DNA of 64,000 nt from Bacillota bacterium (GTDB lineage Bacteria; Bacillota; UBA4882; UBA8346). Location of the stretch: the NCBI GenBank assembly GCA_023402395.1, contig JAEYGI010000063.1, forward strand, positions 22,824-86,823. The letters are read 5' to 3'. How positions within the stretch are numbered: position 1 is the first letter of the stretch; each line of letters opens with the position of its first letter. This document shows positions 50,761-60,001 of this stretch, piece after piece. The notes under the pieces were generated by a model. That model saw only the letters and a program-made list of their open reading frames with translations. It did not search any database and had not been told where the DNA came from. Made by a program: the position numbers and the translations under genes.

Positions 50761-52599
50761 TTAAAACTTTAGTTTTGGAAGCTTGAGTTTGGAAGGATCG
50801 AGGATTTTGCGTTCCAGTTCTTTCTGTTTCGCTCCCAATTCCTGCTTTTTGGCGGCTAATTTTTGTTCTTCCCGATCGAGCATTAACCGGACTTCATCCA
50901 CTTTCGAACCGATTTTCGCTTCATACTCGGCCCGGGTTGCTTCCAGCTTTTGCTGGCTGGCCTGAAGCTCGGCGTCGACCCGCGCCCGGATTGTGGCGGT
51001 GAATTGGGCAATTCGTTCACCGATTACCGCTTTGAACCGGGAAGCGATCATCTCGTCCAGATTGGAACTGATCCGCATCGTCAACTCCTTGCCGACGGTT
51101 TCCAGCCGGTAGCGGAGGTTAAGGGTGTCGATCCGCGATAGGGCGTCCCGGATAATCCCGCGCATCAAATCATCGTCATCGGTTGGCTGCGAATACTGGC
51201 CGATCAGATGGTTGCCGGAAAGCGTCAGATCCACCAGAAGATATTCGGGGCGAATCCGGACTTCGGAATTAATTTCAGCCGTTCCCGAAGTGAGCCGTTG
51301 CGGCAGATAAGGACTGTCCGGCAGCTCGATATCGGGAAGCGGCAGTCCGCCCAGATCGATGTCAAGCCGGGTGTCCAGGCCGGAGCTTAGATGGTCCAGA
51401 CGGCCGTTGGCGTTAAAAAATGAATCGCCGGCCGTCCCGGAGAGCGCGGCCAGCATCGGCTGGCCGTACACTTGAGGTTCGCTGGTGACTCCTTTCAGCG
51501 AACCCTTAGCGTAAAATCCCGCCGCGAAAGAACCGGGGGTCCCTTGCCCCGAGATGCTGATATGCCTGATTAAGAAGCGGGGATAGGTCTTTCGGCCGGG
51601 GAAAACAATATCCTGTCCACCCCGGGGGTGTTTCTCTTTGGGCGGATTCTCGATTCGGACCGGAATCATGCGTTGGAGTTCATCGGCCAGCCGGACGAAG
51701 GTTGTCGATTCATTGAGCAACGGCGAGCCCAATAACGATTCGGTATAGTTGATCGAGTTGAAATTAGGAAGTTTGGCCAGTCCCAGCAGCGCTCGGTAAT
51801 CCCCTTCGGCCGCTTCTTTCAACGCGGCGATGTCGGTCCGCAGTTGGGCGAAATCCGCTTGGTAGCCGCTGGTGGTTTGTTTGATCCGGTTACGGACGGA
51901 ATCAAAGGAATTCTTGAGATCTTTCAGCTCGGCCAGTTTGTCACGGATTTCGAGAATATTCTCGGGTTTGGAGCTTTGAAAGTTCTCTATTTTTTGGCGC
52001 AGCTCGGCGATTTCGGCCTTGATTTCGTCTACCGCCTTCAGATTTTCCTGCCATTTTTGGTGGGTCGTATCGATTTTAGCCTGGACCAAATCGGCGGATA
52101 GATTGGTTTGAAATTGATATGCATCGAAGAGTTTTGTCGCATCGAAACCTTTTTGCAGCGTATCCAGGCTGAGCGCCGGTATCGCTGCGATATCGCGGTT
52201 TAGTTTTTGTTGGGCTTCTCCCAGCGGCCCGGGCAGGATCACCCGTTTGATTTTGCCGTTGGTCTTCCGGGGTGCATTTAAGATGAGATCGTCGATATTC
52301 ACTTCATCGATAACGATTTTCCCTAAAAAGAGTGGGTTGGATTCCAGACCCATTCGGATGTTTTTGGCTTGGATCAAGTTTCGCCAGGTATTGCCGGGGT
52401 TGGTGATTTGGAGATCGCCGATGGTTAGCTTGAGATTAAAGTAATCCAAATGAACCGGACGAGCCTCTACTTTCGCGCCGATCACCGTTTCCAACGAGCG
52501 CTCAATCGCCCATTCCAAAAAATGATCGGTAAAAAAATACCCAATGGCGCCGAGGAGCAACAAGATTGGCATCAGAATAAAAATTGCTTTCCAGCGCAT
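50761..52599 (-). CDS. TIGR03545 family envelope protein (AsmA-like)
   Basis: A 612-aa protein with one N-terminal membrane anchor (about 7-27), an AsmA/DUF-like beta region (IGAKVEARPVHLDYFNLKL), a long coiled coil (about 165-240), a beta-rich middle and a second charged coiled coil at the end (about 535-600, EAKIGSKVDEVRLMLDREE). This matches TIGR03545, which is always found beside TIGR03546, as here. Such proteins occur in bacteria with outer membranes and may act in lipid transport between membranes; that role is inference. The two genes are 3 nt apart on the minus strand. Confidence 0.82.
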   Translation of the reverse strand: MRWKAIFILMPILLLLGAIGYFFTDHFLEWAIERSLETVIGAKVEARPVHLDYFNLKLTIGDLQITNPGNTWRNLIQAKNIRMGLESNPLFLGKIVIDEVNIDDLILNAPRKTNGKIKRVILPGPLGEAQQKLNRDIAAIPALSLDTLQKGFDATKLFDAYQFQTNLSADLVQAKIDTTHQKWQENLKAVDEIKAEIAELRQKIENFQSSKPENILEIRDKLAELKDLKNSFDSVRNRIKQTTSGYQADFAQLRTDIAALKEAAEGDYRALLGLAKLPNFNSINYTESLLGSPLLNESTTFVRLADELQRMIPVRIENPPKEKHPRGGQDIVFPGRKTYPRFLIRHISISGQGTPGSFAAGFYAKGSLKGVTSEPQVYGQPMLAALSGTAGDSFFNANGRLDHLSSGLDTRLDIDLGGLPLPDIELPDSPYLPQRLTSGTAEINSEVRIRPEYLLVDLTLSGNHLIGQYSQPTDDDDLMRGIIRDALSRIDTLNLRYRLETVGKELTMRISSNLDEMIASRFKAVIGERIAQFTATIRARVDAELQASQQKLEATRAEYEAKIGSKVDEVRLMLDREEQKLAAKKQELGAKQKELERKILDPSKLKLPKLKF

Positions 52600-52602
52600 C
52601 GG

Positions 52603-53124
52603 TCAGCCCTCCAGTTTGATCTTTTGATAGGTTTGATACCAACCGCTGCCCTTGATGAATTGCATAATCTTGAACTGGTCTAAGCGTTGCGCGAGGTGTT
52701 CCCTATAGAGTTCCACTACTTTTTTGAACCAGAGATAGTTTGGGAAGATTAGCGCCAGCGCCGTGATCAGGCTGCCCAGCACCACCGTATTGTTAAAACG
52801 GGTCAACGGAGCGATGGGAATGTTATAAAGATAAGTCCAGACGGGCTTGAGAATATCGACCCGGGCCAGCAGGAAATATCCAAGATCGTGAAAAAGCGGG
52901 TCAAACAGATAGGCGAAACATTCAAAGCAGAAGATTCCGAAGACCGCCGCGGGAATGCTCACATTGAGCAGAAAAATCAGGCAAAACACAAGCAAATTAT
53001 GTAGCGACAGGAATGGCGTCAGTCCGATGATCGCGCCCAAAGCGAATCCGGCGGCCAGGTGACGCGGTTCCTCCCCGGAGTGCAGCACCCGGATAAGTTT
53101 GCTGATAAAGTTAAACCAAAGCAA
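52603..53124 (-). CDS. TIGR03546 family inner-membrane protein (DUF2062-like)
   Basis: A 173-aa membrane protein with about four helices and the DUF2062-like motif GEEPRHLAAGFALGAIIGLTPFLSLHNLL. The C-terminus (KKVVELYREHLAQRLDQFKI) is helical and cytoplasmic. It is the upstream member of the pair with TIGR03545 and starts with CATGATTT region read as ATG behind AAGGAGGGA. The pair probably forms a complex in the envelope. Confidence 0.82.
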   Translation of the reverse strand: MLWFNFISKLIRVLHSGEEPRHLAAGFALGAIIGLTPFLSLHNLLVFCLIFLLNVSIPAAVFGIFCFECFAYLFDPLFHDLGYFLLARVDILKPVWTYLYNIPIAPLTRFNNTVVLGSLITALALIFPNYLWFKKVVELYREHLAQRLDQFKIMQFIKGSGWYQTYQKIKLEG

Positions 53125-53485
53125 ATCATGTCCCTCCTTGAATGGAATGGCGACGGCAAAGTGTGGTAAAATAATCCCGGAATGGTTGGATGCGCCAAGC
53201 TAGATTGAGGTATAATTCAAGATCGGTTGGCGTATTCCTTCCCCCGAATCCGATTAAATAGGGGATTGAACCGGTAGTGACAGTTTCCGGAAGGTGTCAA
53301 AAAACGATTCCAGGAATGAAAAGAGGAAAAGGCGAAAGAAGTGTAGAACAATAATCTTTTAAAGCTATTGATAAGTCATTTCATTGACTTCATGCTTTTT
53401 TTAGCTTGTGACGGGTCCCGGCTTACGGCCAGGGTATGTTGCAAAGCAAATATACCAAACATAGAATGGAGAATGGAGCGAATCG
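53125..53485. other. Divergent promoter region of TIGR03546 and rex
   Basis: No gene. A short inverted pair AAGTCA/TGACTT (53373-53390) followed by CATGC and seven T looks like a weak terminator. No clear Rex operator (TTGTGAA-type dyad) was found here by eye. Confidence 0.4.
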
Positions 53486-54112
53486 ATGAGTCGAGAGAAA
53501 AAAGTTCCCGACGTGGTCATTCGTAGACTACCTTTATATTTGCGGGTGTTGGAAGTGATCGACCCGGCCGAGCTGCCGATCGTCTCCTCGGAGCAGATGG
53601 CGACGATGGTCGGCACCTCTTCGGTTCAAGTCCGGAAGGACCTTTCCTACTTCGGCGTCTTTGGCAAGCAAGGGGTTGGCTATCATACCATATTGTTACG
53701 GGATGAACTGCGGCGCATTTTGAAACTGGATCGTGAATTGCGGGTTGGATTGATTGGAGCCGGCAATCTGGGTGCGGCGCTGGTCCGCTATCATCAGCGC
53801 AGTCCGGTTCACAAGCCTTTACAAATCGTGGCCTTGTTTGATATTGATGAAAAAAAAGTCGGCCGAAAAATCGCTGACGTTGAGATTTTCGCTCTTGATG
53901 AGTTGAGCGGGAAGATTCAGGAATTGGGAATTCGAATGATGATTCTGTCGTTTCCGGCGATCAACGTGCAGCAGGTCGTAGATGTCTGTGTCGATAGCGG
54001 AATCAAGTCGTTCTTAAACTTTGTTCCGGCCGCCATCAAAACCCCGCCGGGGATCAAGGTACAAAACTCCGATGTTACGCTGGATCTGCAGAGTCTGGCG
54101 TATTATACCTGA
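53486..54112 (+). CDS. rex: Redox-sensing transcriptional repressor Rex
   Basis: A 208-aa repressor with an N-terminal winged helix (residues 1-80, VPDVVIRRLPLYLRVLEV and SSEQMATMVGTSSVQVRKDLSYFG) and a Rossmann NAD(H)-binding domain beginning VGLIGAGNLGAALVRY. The family motif FGKQGVGY links the two. Rex senses the NADH/NAD ratio and represses fermentation and hydrogenase genes when NAD is high; here it might control the membrane hydrogenase at 20.6 kb, though no operator was identified there. AATGGAGCG precedes the ATG. Confidence 0.95.
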   Translation: MSREKKVPDVVIRRLPLYLRVLEVIDPAELPIVSSEQMATMVGTSSVQVRKDLSYFGVFGKQGVGYHTILLRDELRRILKLDRELRVGLIGAGNLGAALVRYHQRSPVHKPLQIVALFDIDEKKVGRKIADVEIFALDELSGKIQELGIRMMILSFPAINVQQVVDVCVDSGIKSFLNFVPAAIKTPPGIKVQNSDVTLDLQSLAYYT

Positions 54113-54156
54113 AACGCTCAGTTTGCTTTGAATTGAATATACGTCCCGGAGTTGCG

Positions 54157-54684
54157 ATGACAACCAAACGGATGGTGCTGCTCAGCGCTTTGGTGGCTCT
54201 CAGCGTTATTTTAAATTGGATCGAAAATACAATCTTTCCCTGGACGATGCTTCCGATCCCAGGCGTCAAACTGGGACTGGCTAATCTGATATTCTTGATT
54301 ATTCTAATGATTGATACCATGGGTACGGCGATGGCGGTTTCACTGATTCGGGTAGTGGTGGTCTCGCTGTTCACCGGAACAATCGCTTCGCCGGTATTGC
54401 CACTGAGCTTGGGAGGAGCGGTATTGAGTATCTGCCTGATGCAAGCCGTCCGTAGCTTATTCGGCCCACGTCTTAGCATCATCGGGGTCAGCATCTGCGG
54501 CGCAGTCGGACATAATTTGGGTCAATTGCTGGTACTGATGTGGCTGCCCGGTTTGTTTCCGGGCCTGGCTGCGGTTTATCTTTTATTGCCGGGGTTGCTG
54601 CTGATGTCGGTGGTGACCGGAATCGCCACCGGATGGGTGGCTCGTCAGGTATTGCCGGTGGTGGAGCGGGAATGGCGAACGTAA
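54157..54684 (+). CDS. Gx transporter family membrane protein
   Basis: A 175-aa protein with about five membrane helices. MVLLSALVALSVILNWIENTIFPW, PGVKLGLANLIFLIILM and SLGGAVLSICLMQAVRS match the Gx transporter family (PF07456), formerly named heptaprenyl diphosphate synthase component I. It may be the membrane part of an ECF-like or lipid-related transporter. ATG 54157 (GGAG 7 nt upstream) is preferred to TTG 54133. Its end overlaps recD2 by 13 bp. In other Firmicutes it often lies near the Rnf complex; no Rnf genes are here. Confidence 0.87.
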   Translation: MTTKRMVLLSALVALSVILNWIENTIFPWTMLPIPGVKLGLANLIFLIILMIDTMGTAMAVSLIRVVVVSLFTGTIASPVLPLSLGGAVLSICLMQAVRSLFGPRLSIIGVSICGAVGHNLGQLLVLMWLPGLFPGLAAVYLLLPGLLLMSVVTGIATGWVARQVLPVVEREWRT

Positions 54685-56852
54685 CAATGGAATTGGAAGG
54701 AACGATCGATCAGGTCATCTTTTGCAATCAGGAAAACGGTTATACCGTTGTCAAGCTGAAAACGGTATCGGGACGGCAGGTCACGGCGGTGGGCAATTTG
54801 CCGCCGCTGTTCACCGGGGAAGCGATGACCCTGACCGGGCACTGGATTAAGCACAAGGAATACGGGGAACAGTTTCAGATTGAGTCCTGGCGGCAAGAGA
54901 TCCCAAAGACTCAGGTAGGGATGGAACGGTTTCTGGCCAGTGGCCTAATCAAAGGGGTCGGTCCGGCGACCGCCAAGAAAATCACCCGAAAATTCGGCCT
55001 AGATTCTTTAGAGATTATCCAGACCTCCCCGGAGCGGTTGACCGAAATTCCCGGGATTAGCCTTGCCAAAGCTGAAAAGATTGCCCGAGGGCTAAAAGAA
55101 CACTCCTCGATTCAGGAGATTATGGTTTTTCTGCAGGGGGTGGGGGTAAGCCCCGCCTATGCGTTAAAAATTTACCGGACGTATCGAAACGCGGCCGTTG
55201 CTATTGTTAAAGAAAATCCATACCGGCTGGCCGATGAAGTCTTTGGAATCGGTTTTAAAATCGCGGATCAGATCGCCCGGAAGGTGGGGATTAAAGAGGA
55301 TTCGCCCTATCGAATCCGCGCCGGTGTCCGCTATCTGCTGGGCGAGCATAGCGCCGACGGTCATGTCTTCGCGGTGGAAGGCGAATTTCTGACCAAGGCC
55401 GCCGCAGAGTTGAATGTCAATGAATTGCAACTGGCCGCGGCGTTGGAAGCGTTGATCCTTGCCAAGGAAGTCTTCCGGGAACCGGCGCAAGGCCGAAACC
55501 TGATTTACCTTGCTCCATTTTACTACAGTGAGGTTGGAGTAACGATCAAGCTCAAAGAATTGCTCGAAAACAGGCCGCCGGTTATTCCGATCGATCCGGT
55601 GGCATGGCTGGAGCGGTATTCGCGGAACAACCGGTTGCAATTGGCCGTCAAACAACGGGAAGCGGTGCAGAACGCTTTAAAATGCGGCGTTATGGTGATC
55701 ACTGGCGGCCCGGGAACCGGTAAAACTACGATTGTACGAGCGGTTCTTCAATTGTTTAAAACCGCCGGGCTTAAAGTGATGCTGGCTGCTCCCACCGGCC
55801 GGGCGGCCCGGCGGCTATCGGAGGCCACCGGAGAAACAGCGAAAACCATTCATCGTTTGCTGGGATACGGAACTCGCTCCGAGGAGGGGCAATTTCAGTT
55901 CAACGAAGGAGAACCGTTGGGAACTGATGTATTGATCGTGGACGAGTTCTCAATGGTTGATCTGTTGCTCTTTTACCACCTGCTGAAGGCGCTCAAGCCA
56001 GGCACCAGATTGGTTATTGTCGGCGATGTCGATCAATTGCCCTCAGTCGGCCCGGGATCGGTGCTCCGGGATCTGATTCGTTCCGAACGGGTTCCCACGG
56101 TCCGGCTAGATACGATCTTCCGCCAAGCTCGTGAGAGCTTGATCGTCACCAATGCCCATAAGATTAACCGGGGCGAATTCCCGATTCTCACTACGAATCA
56201 AGACTTCTTCTTTATTGACGACGGGGAACCCGAGCATATTGTCAATACTCTTCCCAATCTGGTGGGAAAGCGGCTTCCCGATTATCTGCACTGCGATCCG
56301 ATTGAGGACATTCAGGTGTTGACACCGATGCGCCGTACCCCAACTGGGGTTGATAATTTAAACCAGGTATTGCAGGCGACCCTGAATCCGGCCGGGCCGT
56401 CCAAGGCCGAGTTGCGGAACGGGGCCGTGACTTTCCGGGTTGGCGATAAAGTGATGCAATTGAAGAACGATTATCAGAAGTCGGTGTTCAATGGTGATAT
56501 CGGTAGGATCCGGGAGATCGATCCCGATGACCGGAGCATGACTGTGGCCTTTCCCGAAATTGACGGAGAACGGACGGTGGCCTATGAAGCCGAGGAGATC
56601 GATCATTTGGTTCTGGCGTATGCGATGTCGGTGCATAAAAGTCAGGGAAACGAGTATCCGGTGGTTGTTCTCCCGGTAACGACCCAACATTTTTTAATGT
56701 TACAGCGCAATTTGATATACACAGCGGTCACCCGGGCCAAAAAAATGGTAGTATTAATCGGCATGAAAAAAGCGATTGCCATCGCCGTAAAAAACAACCG
56801 GATCGAGGAGCGGCTTTCTTTGTTGAAGGAACGCTTACGCGCCGCTCTCTAG
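54672..56852 (+). CDS. recD2: ATP-dependent DNA helicase RecD2
   Basis: A 726-aa superfamily 1B helicase. An N-terminal OB/HhH region (1-200, LEGTIDQVIFCNQENGYTVV and GLIKGVGPATAKKI) is followed by the motor: Walker A ITGGPGTGKTT, AAPTGRAARRLSE, Walker B VLIVDEFSMVD, GDVDQLPSVGPGSVLRDL, and near the C-terminus YAMSVHKSQGNEYPVVV and YTAVTRAKKMVVLIG. RecD2 unwinds 5'-3' in DNA repair. ATG 54672 was selected for the GGAG 5 nt upstream and the start MELEGTIDQV; longer in-frame reading lies inside the previous gene. Confidence 0.95.
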   Translation: MANVTMELEGTIDQVIFCNQENGYTVVKLKTVSGRQVTAVGNLPPLFTGEAMTLTGHWIKHKEYGEQFQIESWRQEIPKTQVGMERFLASGLIKGVGPATAKKITRKFGLDSLEIIQTSPERLTEIPGISLAKAEKIARGLKEHSSIQEIMVFLQGVGVSPAYALKIYRTYRNAAVAIVKENPYRLADEVFGIGFKIADQIARKVGIKEDSPYRIRAGVRYLLGEHSADGHVFAVEGEFLTKAAAELNVNELQLAAALEALILAKEVFREPAQGRNLIYLAPFYYSEVGVTIKLKELLENRPPVIPIDPVAWLERYSRNNRLQLAVKQREAVQNALKCGVMVITGGPGTGKTTIVRAVLQLFKTAGLKVMLAAPTGRAARRLSEATGETAKTIHRLLGYGTRSEEGQFQFNEGEPLGTDVLIVDEFSMVDLLLFYHLLKALKPGTRLVIVGDVDQLPSVGPGSVLRDLIRSERVPTVRLDTIFRQARESLIVTNAHKINRGEFPILTTNQDFFFIDDGEPEHIVNTLPNLVGKRLPDYLHCDPIEDIQVLTPMRRTPTGVDNLNQVLQATLNPAGPSKAELRNGAVTFRVGDKVMQLKNDYQKSVFNGDIGRIREIDPDDRSMTVAFPEIDGERTVAYEAEEIDHLVLAYAMSVHKSQGNEYPVVVLPVTTQHFLMLQRNLIYTAVTRAKKMVVLIGMKKAIAIAVKNNRIEERLSLLKERLRAAL

Positions 56853-56918
56853 AAGTGTTGTGATAAACCCCGACCAAGGCCGGTTACACAAAAGCTCAGA
56901 AAGCAAGGGATAAAGTCA
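56851..56918 (-). repeat. REP-like dispersed element, copy B
   Basis: On the minus strand this 68-bp stretch matches 12432-12508 with few differences. It begins 1 bp before the end of recD2's stop codon. The internal CCGGCCTTGGTCGG can fold. It may act as a transcript end for recD2. Confidence 0.78.
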
Positions 56919-57071
56919 ACGATTTTGGACAGTTTTGAATGTTTGACGTCAACCGGGAGGGTTGATCACATGGCTTTTAGAATGACTTCTTCCATATTAT
57001 TACAGGTATCATAAGACGCGTTGATCTGAGATCTGGATCTGGCAACGGACGAATCGTTGAACCCTTCGGGT

Positions 57072-58829
57072 ATGTTTCGCTTGGCGAGGTGGAATGTGCT
57101 AGCTCCCAAATATAGCATTTATTTGGCCGCTGGAGACGGTGTTGGGTTTCGGCCTGCTGTCACCAGCAACCCGCGCTTGGACGCCTGGTTTCTGAATCAA
57201 ACTGGCGTTGCCCGGATGTATGTCGCAAATCCTCCGGTTTCGATTTTCCATGCCGAACTAATTCTGGAGGAACTGAACCGGATCGCCGCTCCGCTCAATC
57301 CCGTCACTTTTGACCGTTATCTGATTCCCATCTTCCGGAGAACCATACCTGGAGTAGTTCCGTTAATCAATGAATATGACACATTGGAATTGGGGGTCGA
57401 ATTTTCGCTTTTACCAGAACTTGAGCAGTTAATCTCCGGACGTTGCCTGCTCGGGACGGAACTCCCGGATCTGTTGGCTGCCAGCGGCATAGACGTTCCT
57501 TGGAATCCGGAAGACTGGATGCAGGCACTTTATCTTCATTCGCTGGTACGCCGTGAAGCATCGGTAGCTCAGGATGCTTTTGGCGTTCCTTACTGCAGGC
57601 GTTGCGGCGCGACCAACGGCATCTATGAGGATAATTGTCTTTTTTGCGGCAACCGGCATTGTTTTACCTGCAGCAATTGCCGGTCGATGGGGCAGGCGAA
57701 AAGTTGCATCCCTTTATATTTTCAGCATGCTTCCATCCAAGCATTGCATCAACCCCCAATCAAGCCAATGTTAGAGTTCGAATTAACCCCGCCACAGCAA
57801 AATGCCTCCACTGAACTGTTGAAATTTCTGGAGGGCGGCGGCCGGGAGTTTTTAGTCTGGGCCGTTTGCGGCGGGGGGAAAACTGAAGTTTCTTTTAGCG
57901 CGGTGGCGTGGGTTTTGAGCCTGGGGGGGAAGGTGCTGATAGCCATCCCCCGCAAGGATATTGTTCAAGAGTTACTGCCCCGTTTCCAAAAAGCGTTTCC
58001 GGATCAAACGATCGCCGCGTTGTACGGTGGTGGTGAGCGTTTCAGCGATGCTTCGCTGGTGATTGCCACTACCCATCAATGTCTCCGGTTCTATCGGGCG
58101 TTTGATTTGGTGATATTGGACGAAGGCGACGCCTTTCCCTACTTTGGCAGCGAGTTTTTGCATTTTGCCGTGAAACGGGCGCTCAAACCCGCCGGCCGCC
58201 TGGTGGTGATGACCGCCACTCCGGATCGGGCGTTAATTGCGCGAACCGAACGCGGCGCGCTACCGAAGGTGTTGATTCCGGCCCGGTACCATCGTCAACC
58301 GCTGATTGTTCCCGAATATAAACGTTGGTCACTGAAACGGCCCGAACCCGGCAGGGAATGGAATCCCTCCTCCGAATTCCGTTGCTTTTTGGAAGAAAGC
58401 TGGGGTGCGGGCCGGAAAGTGCTGATCTTTTTGCCGACCGTGCCAGCGGTGGAAGAAGTGGGGCAAGCCTTGTGCCGATGGGCCGGTAATCATGGCCGTA
58501 GCGGTGAATATGTCCATGCCAGGATCGCGGGGCGGGAGGAACTGAAAAACTCATTGGCGCGGGGGGAGTTGAATTTCTTAGTGACATCTACCATCTTTGA
58601 GCGGGGAATCACCCTTCCTAATCTGGATGTTGTAGTTCTAAACGCCGATTACGAGCGTATTTTTGATGTCCGAACTTTGATTCAGATTGCCGGCAGGGCG
58701 GGACGGATCGGCGATCAAGCCCGGGTAGTTTTCGCCGGTTCTCGAGAAACCGGGTCGATGAAGCAGGCTGTCCGCTGGATCCGGTTCATGAATAAAGTAG
58801 GTCTAGAGCAGGGATTTTTGACCGATTGA
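57072..58829 (+). CDS. comFA: DNA uptake helicase ComFA
   Basis: A 585-aa DEAD-like helicase. The zinc finger is at CRRCGATN ... CLFCGNRHCFTCSNC (about residues 180-205). The motor has Walker A AVCGGGKTEVS, motif II ILDEGDAFPYF, motif III MTATPDR and motif VI QIAGRAGRIGD. ComFA helps pull single-stranded DNA through the membrane in natural transformation. An N-terminal 175-residue region is poorly conserved. The start is uncertain: ATG 57072, TTG 57057 and GTG 57096 (nearest to an AGGTGG) are all in frame. comFC follows. Confidence 0.92.
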   Translation: MFRLARWNVLAPKYSIYLAAGDGVGFRPAVTSNPRLDAWFLNQTGVARMYVANPPVSIFHAELILEELNRIAAPLNPVTFDRYLIPIFRRTIPGVVPLINEYDTLELGVEFSLLPELEQLISGRCLLGTELPDLLAASGIDVPWNPEDWMQALYLHSLVRREASVAQDAFGVPYCRRCGATNGIYEDNCLFCGNRHCFTCSNCRSMGQAKSCIPLYFQHASIQALHQPPIKPMLEFELTPPQQNASTELLKFLEGGGREFLVWAVCGGGKTEVSFSAVAWVLSLGGKVLIAIPRKDIVQELLPRFQKAFPDQTIAALYGGGERFSDASLVIATTHQCLRFYRAFDLVILDEGDAFPYFGSEFLHFAVKRALKPAGRLVVMTATPDRALIARTERGALPKVLIPARYHRQPLIVPEYKRWSLKRPEPGREWNPSSEFRCFLEESWGAGRKVLIFLPTVPAVEEVGQALCRWAGNHGRSGEYVHARIAGREELKNSLARGELNFLVTSTIFERGITLPNLDVVVLNADYERIFDVRTLIQIAGRAGRIGDQARVVFAGSRETGSMKQAVRWIRFMNKVGLEQGFLTD

Positions 58830-58878
58830 ACAGCAATATAGGTCTAAGGACTCATAAACCATCGAAAGTTTGGTGTCG

Positions 58879-59658
58879 ATGTATAGTAATGGAAATGTAA
58901 GATGGTTTCGCAAACTCGGGGCGGACATCGTTGAATTGTTATTTCCCGCGAAACATTTGTGCCCCGTTTGTCAGCAGGAACCGAGTTTCTTGGAAACGGG
59001 ACTGGGAAAGACCTGTTTAAAACGAATTATTCGTATCGCGCCGCCCATTTGCGATAAATGTGGACGTCCGCAACGGCTGAATGCCGTAAAGGAAACATGG
59101 TGCAGCCAATGCCGAGATTCCAATTATTATTTTAGCGTCGCCCGTTCGGTAGCCTTATACGATGGCGCTCTCCGGGAATATCTGGCTGAATTGAAATACA
59201 GGTACCGTCCTGATCTGGGGGAAGCCTTGGGTTTATTGTTGGTGGACTGGGCCCGGCTGCAAACCGCTTTTTTTAAAAAGATTGATTTGATCCTCTCGGT
59301 CCCGATTCACCCGCAAAAGATGGAAGTGCGCGGTTATAATCAGGCGGAACTGTTGGCCAAACCTTTGGGGAGATATTTGGGAATCCGGGTGGGTCAGGAT
59401 ATTTTAACGCGGTGGAAGCAAACCGAATCCCAGAACGCTTTAAATAAAGCGGCCCGCTATGCCAATATCGATGGGGCGTTTCAAGTGGTTGACGCGAGCG
59501 TCTTACCCGGATCGAGAATTTTATTGGTGGATGATATCATAACCACCGGGGCCACGGTTTCCGAAGCCGCCCGTGTTTTACTACGCGCGGGAGCGATAGA
59601 GATAAAAGTGCTGACTTTGGCCACAGGGGCGATTGATTGGGAATGGGTAAACGAATAG
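58879..59658 (+). CDS. comFC: Competence protein ComFC (phosphoribosyltransferase-like)
   Basis: A 259-aa protein: an N-terminal double zinc ribbon (CPVCQQE ... CDKCGRP ... CSQCRDS) and a phosphoribosyltransferase fold with LILSVPIHPQKMEVRGYNQAELLAKPL and the PRPP-binding loop ILLVDDIITTGATVSEA. ComFC works with ComFA in DNA uptake. ATG 58879 was chosen among TTG 58870, GTG 58873 and ATG 58879, none with a strong ribosome site. The order comFA-comFC-yvyF-flgM-flgN is a known Firmicutes arrangement. Confidence 0.93.
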   Translation: MYSNGNVRWFRKLGADIVELLFPAKHLCPVCQQEPSFLETGLGKTCLKRIIRIAPPICDKCGRPQRLNAVKETWCSQCRDSNYYFSVARSVALYDGALREYLAELKYRYRPDLGEALGLLLVDWARLQTAFFKKIDLILSVPIHPQKMEVRGYNQAELLAKPLGRYLGIRVGQDILTRWKQTESQNALNKAARYANIDGAFQVVDASVLPGSRILLVDDIITTGATVSEAARVLLRAGAIEIKVLTLATGAIDWEWVNE

Positions 59659-59669
59659 GGGGACAAGGG

Positions 59670-59912
59670 ATGACGGATATCCGGAATTGCAAGCGTTGTG
59701 GTAAAATTTATAGTTACACTGGAGTTGAGGTGTGTCCTAACTGCCTGGCCAACGAACAGCAGGATTTTTCGAAGGTACGTGATTATCTTTATCAGAATCC
59801 CCATTCCACGATCCCCGAGGTCAGTGAGGCGACCGGAGTGGATATCCGGGTCATCACCCGGTTTTTACGGGAAGGCCGGATTGAGTCAACCAGCGATAAA
59901 TATGTGTATTAA
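59670..59912 (+). CDS. yvyF: Flagellar operon protein YvyF (TIGR03826)
   Basis: An 80-aa protein with a zinc ribbon (CKRCGKIYSY ... CPNCLANE) and a winged-helix-like C-terminus (DYLYQNPHSTIPEVSEATGVDIRVITRFLREG). This matches YvyF, located before flgM in Bacillus and relatives and involved in flagellar regulation or CsrA/FliW control. ATG 59670 is preferred over 59637; GGGGGACAAGGG precedes it. Confidence 0.92.
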   Translation: MTDIRNCKRCGKIYSYTGVEVCPNCLANEQQDFSKVRDYLYQNPHSTIPEVSEATGVDIRVITRFLREGRIESTSDKYVY

Positions 59913-59920
59913 AAAACACA

Positions 59921-59947
59921 TAAAGTTTTACAACCAATTGACGATAA
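59921..59947 (+). promoter_or_regulatory. Sigma-28 (SigD/FliA-type) promoter of flgM-flgN
   Basis: TAAA at 59921-59924, a 15-nt spacer and GACGATAA at 59940-59947: one mismatch to the consensus TAAA-N15-GCCGATAA. It lies between yvyF and flgM. Confidence 0.75.
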
Positions 59948-60001
59948 TTTAGGTGGTATTCTGTTTTTCCGCGCCATCAATCATAGGCTAGGTGATTATG
60001 A

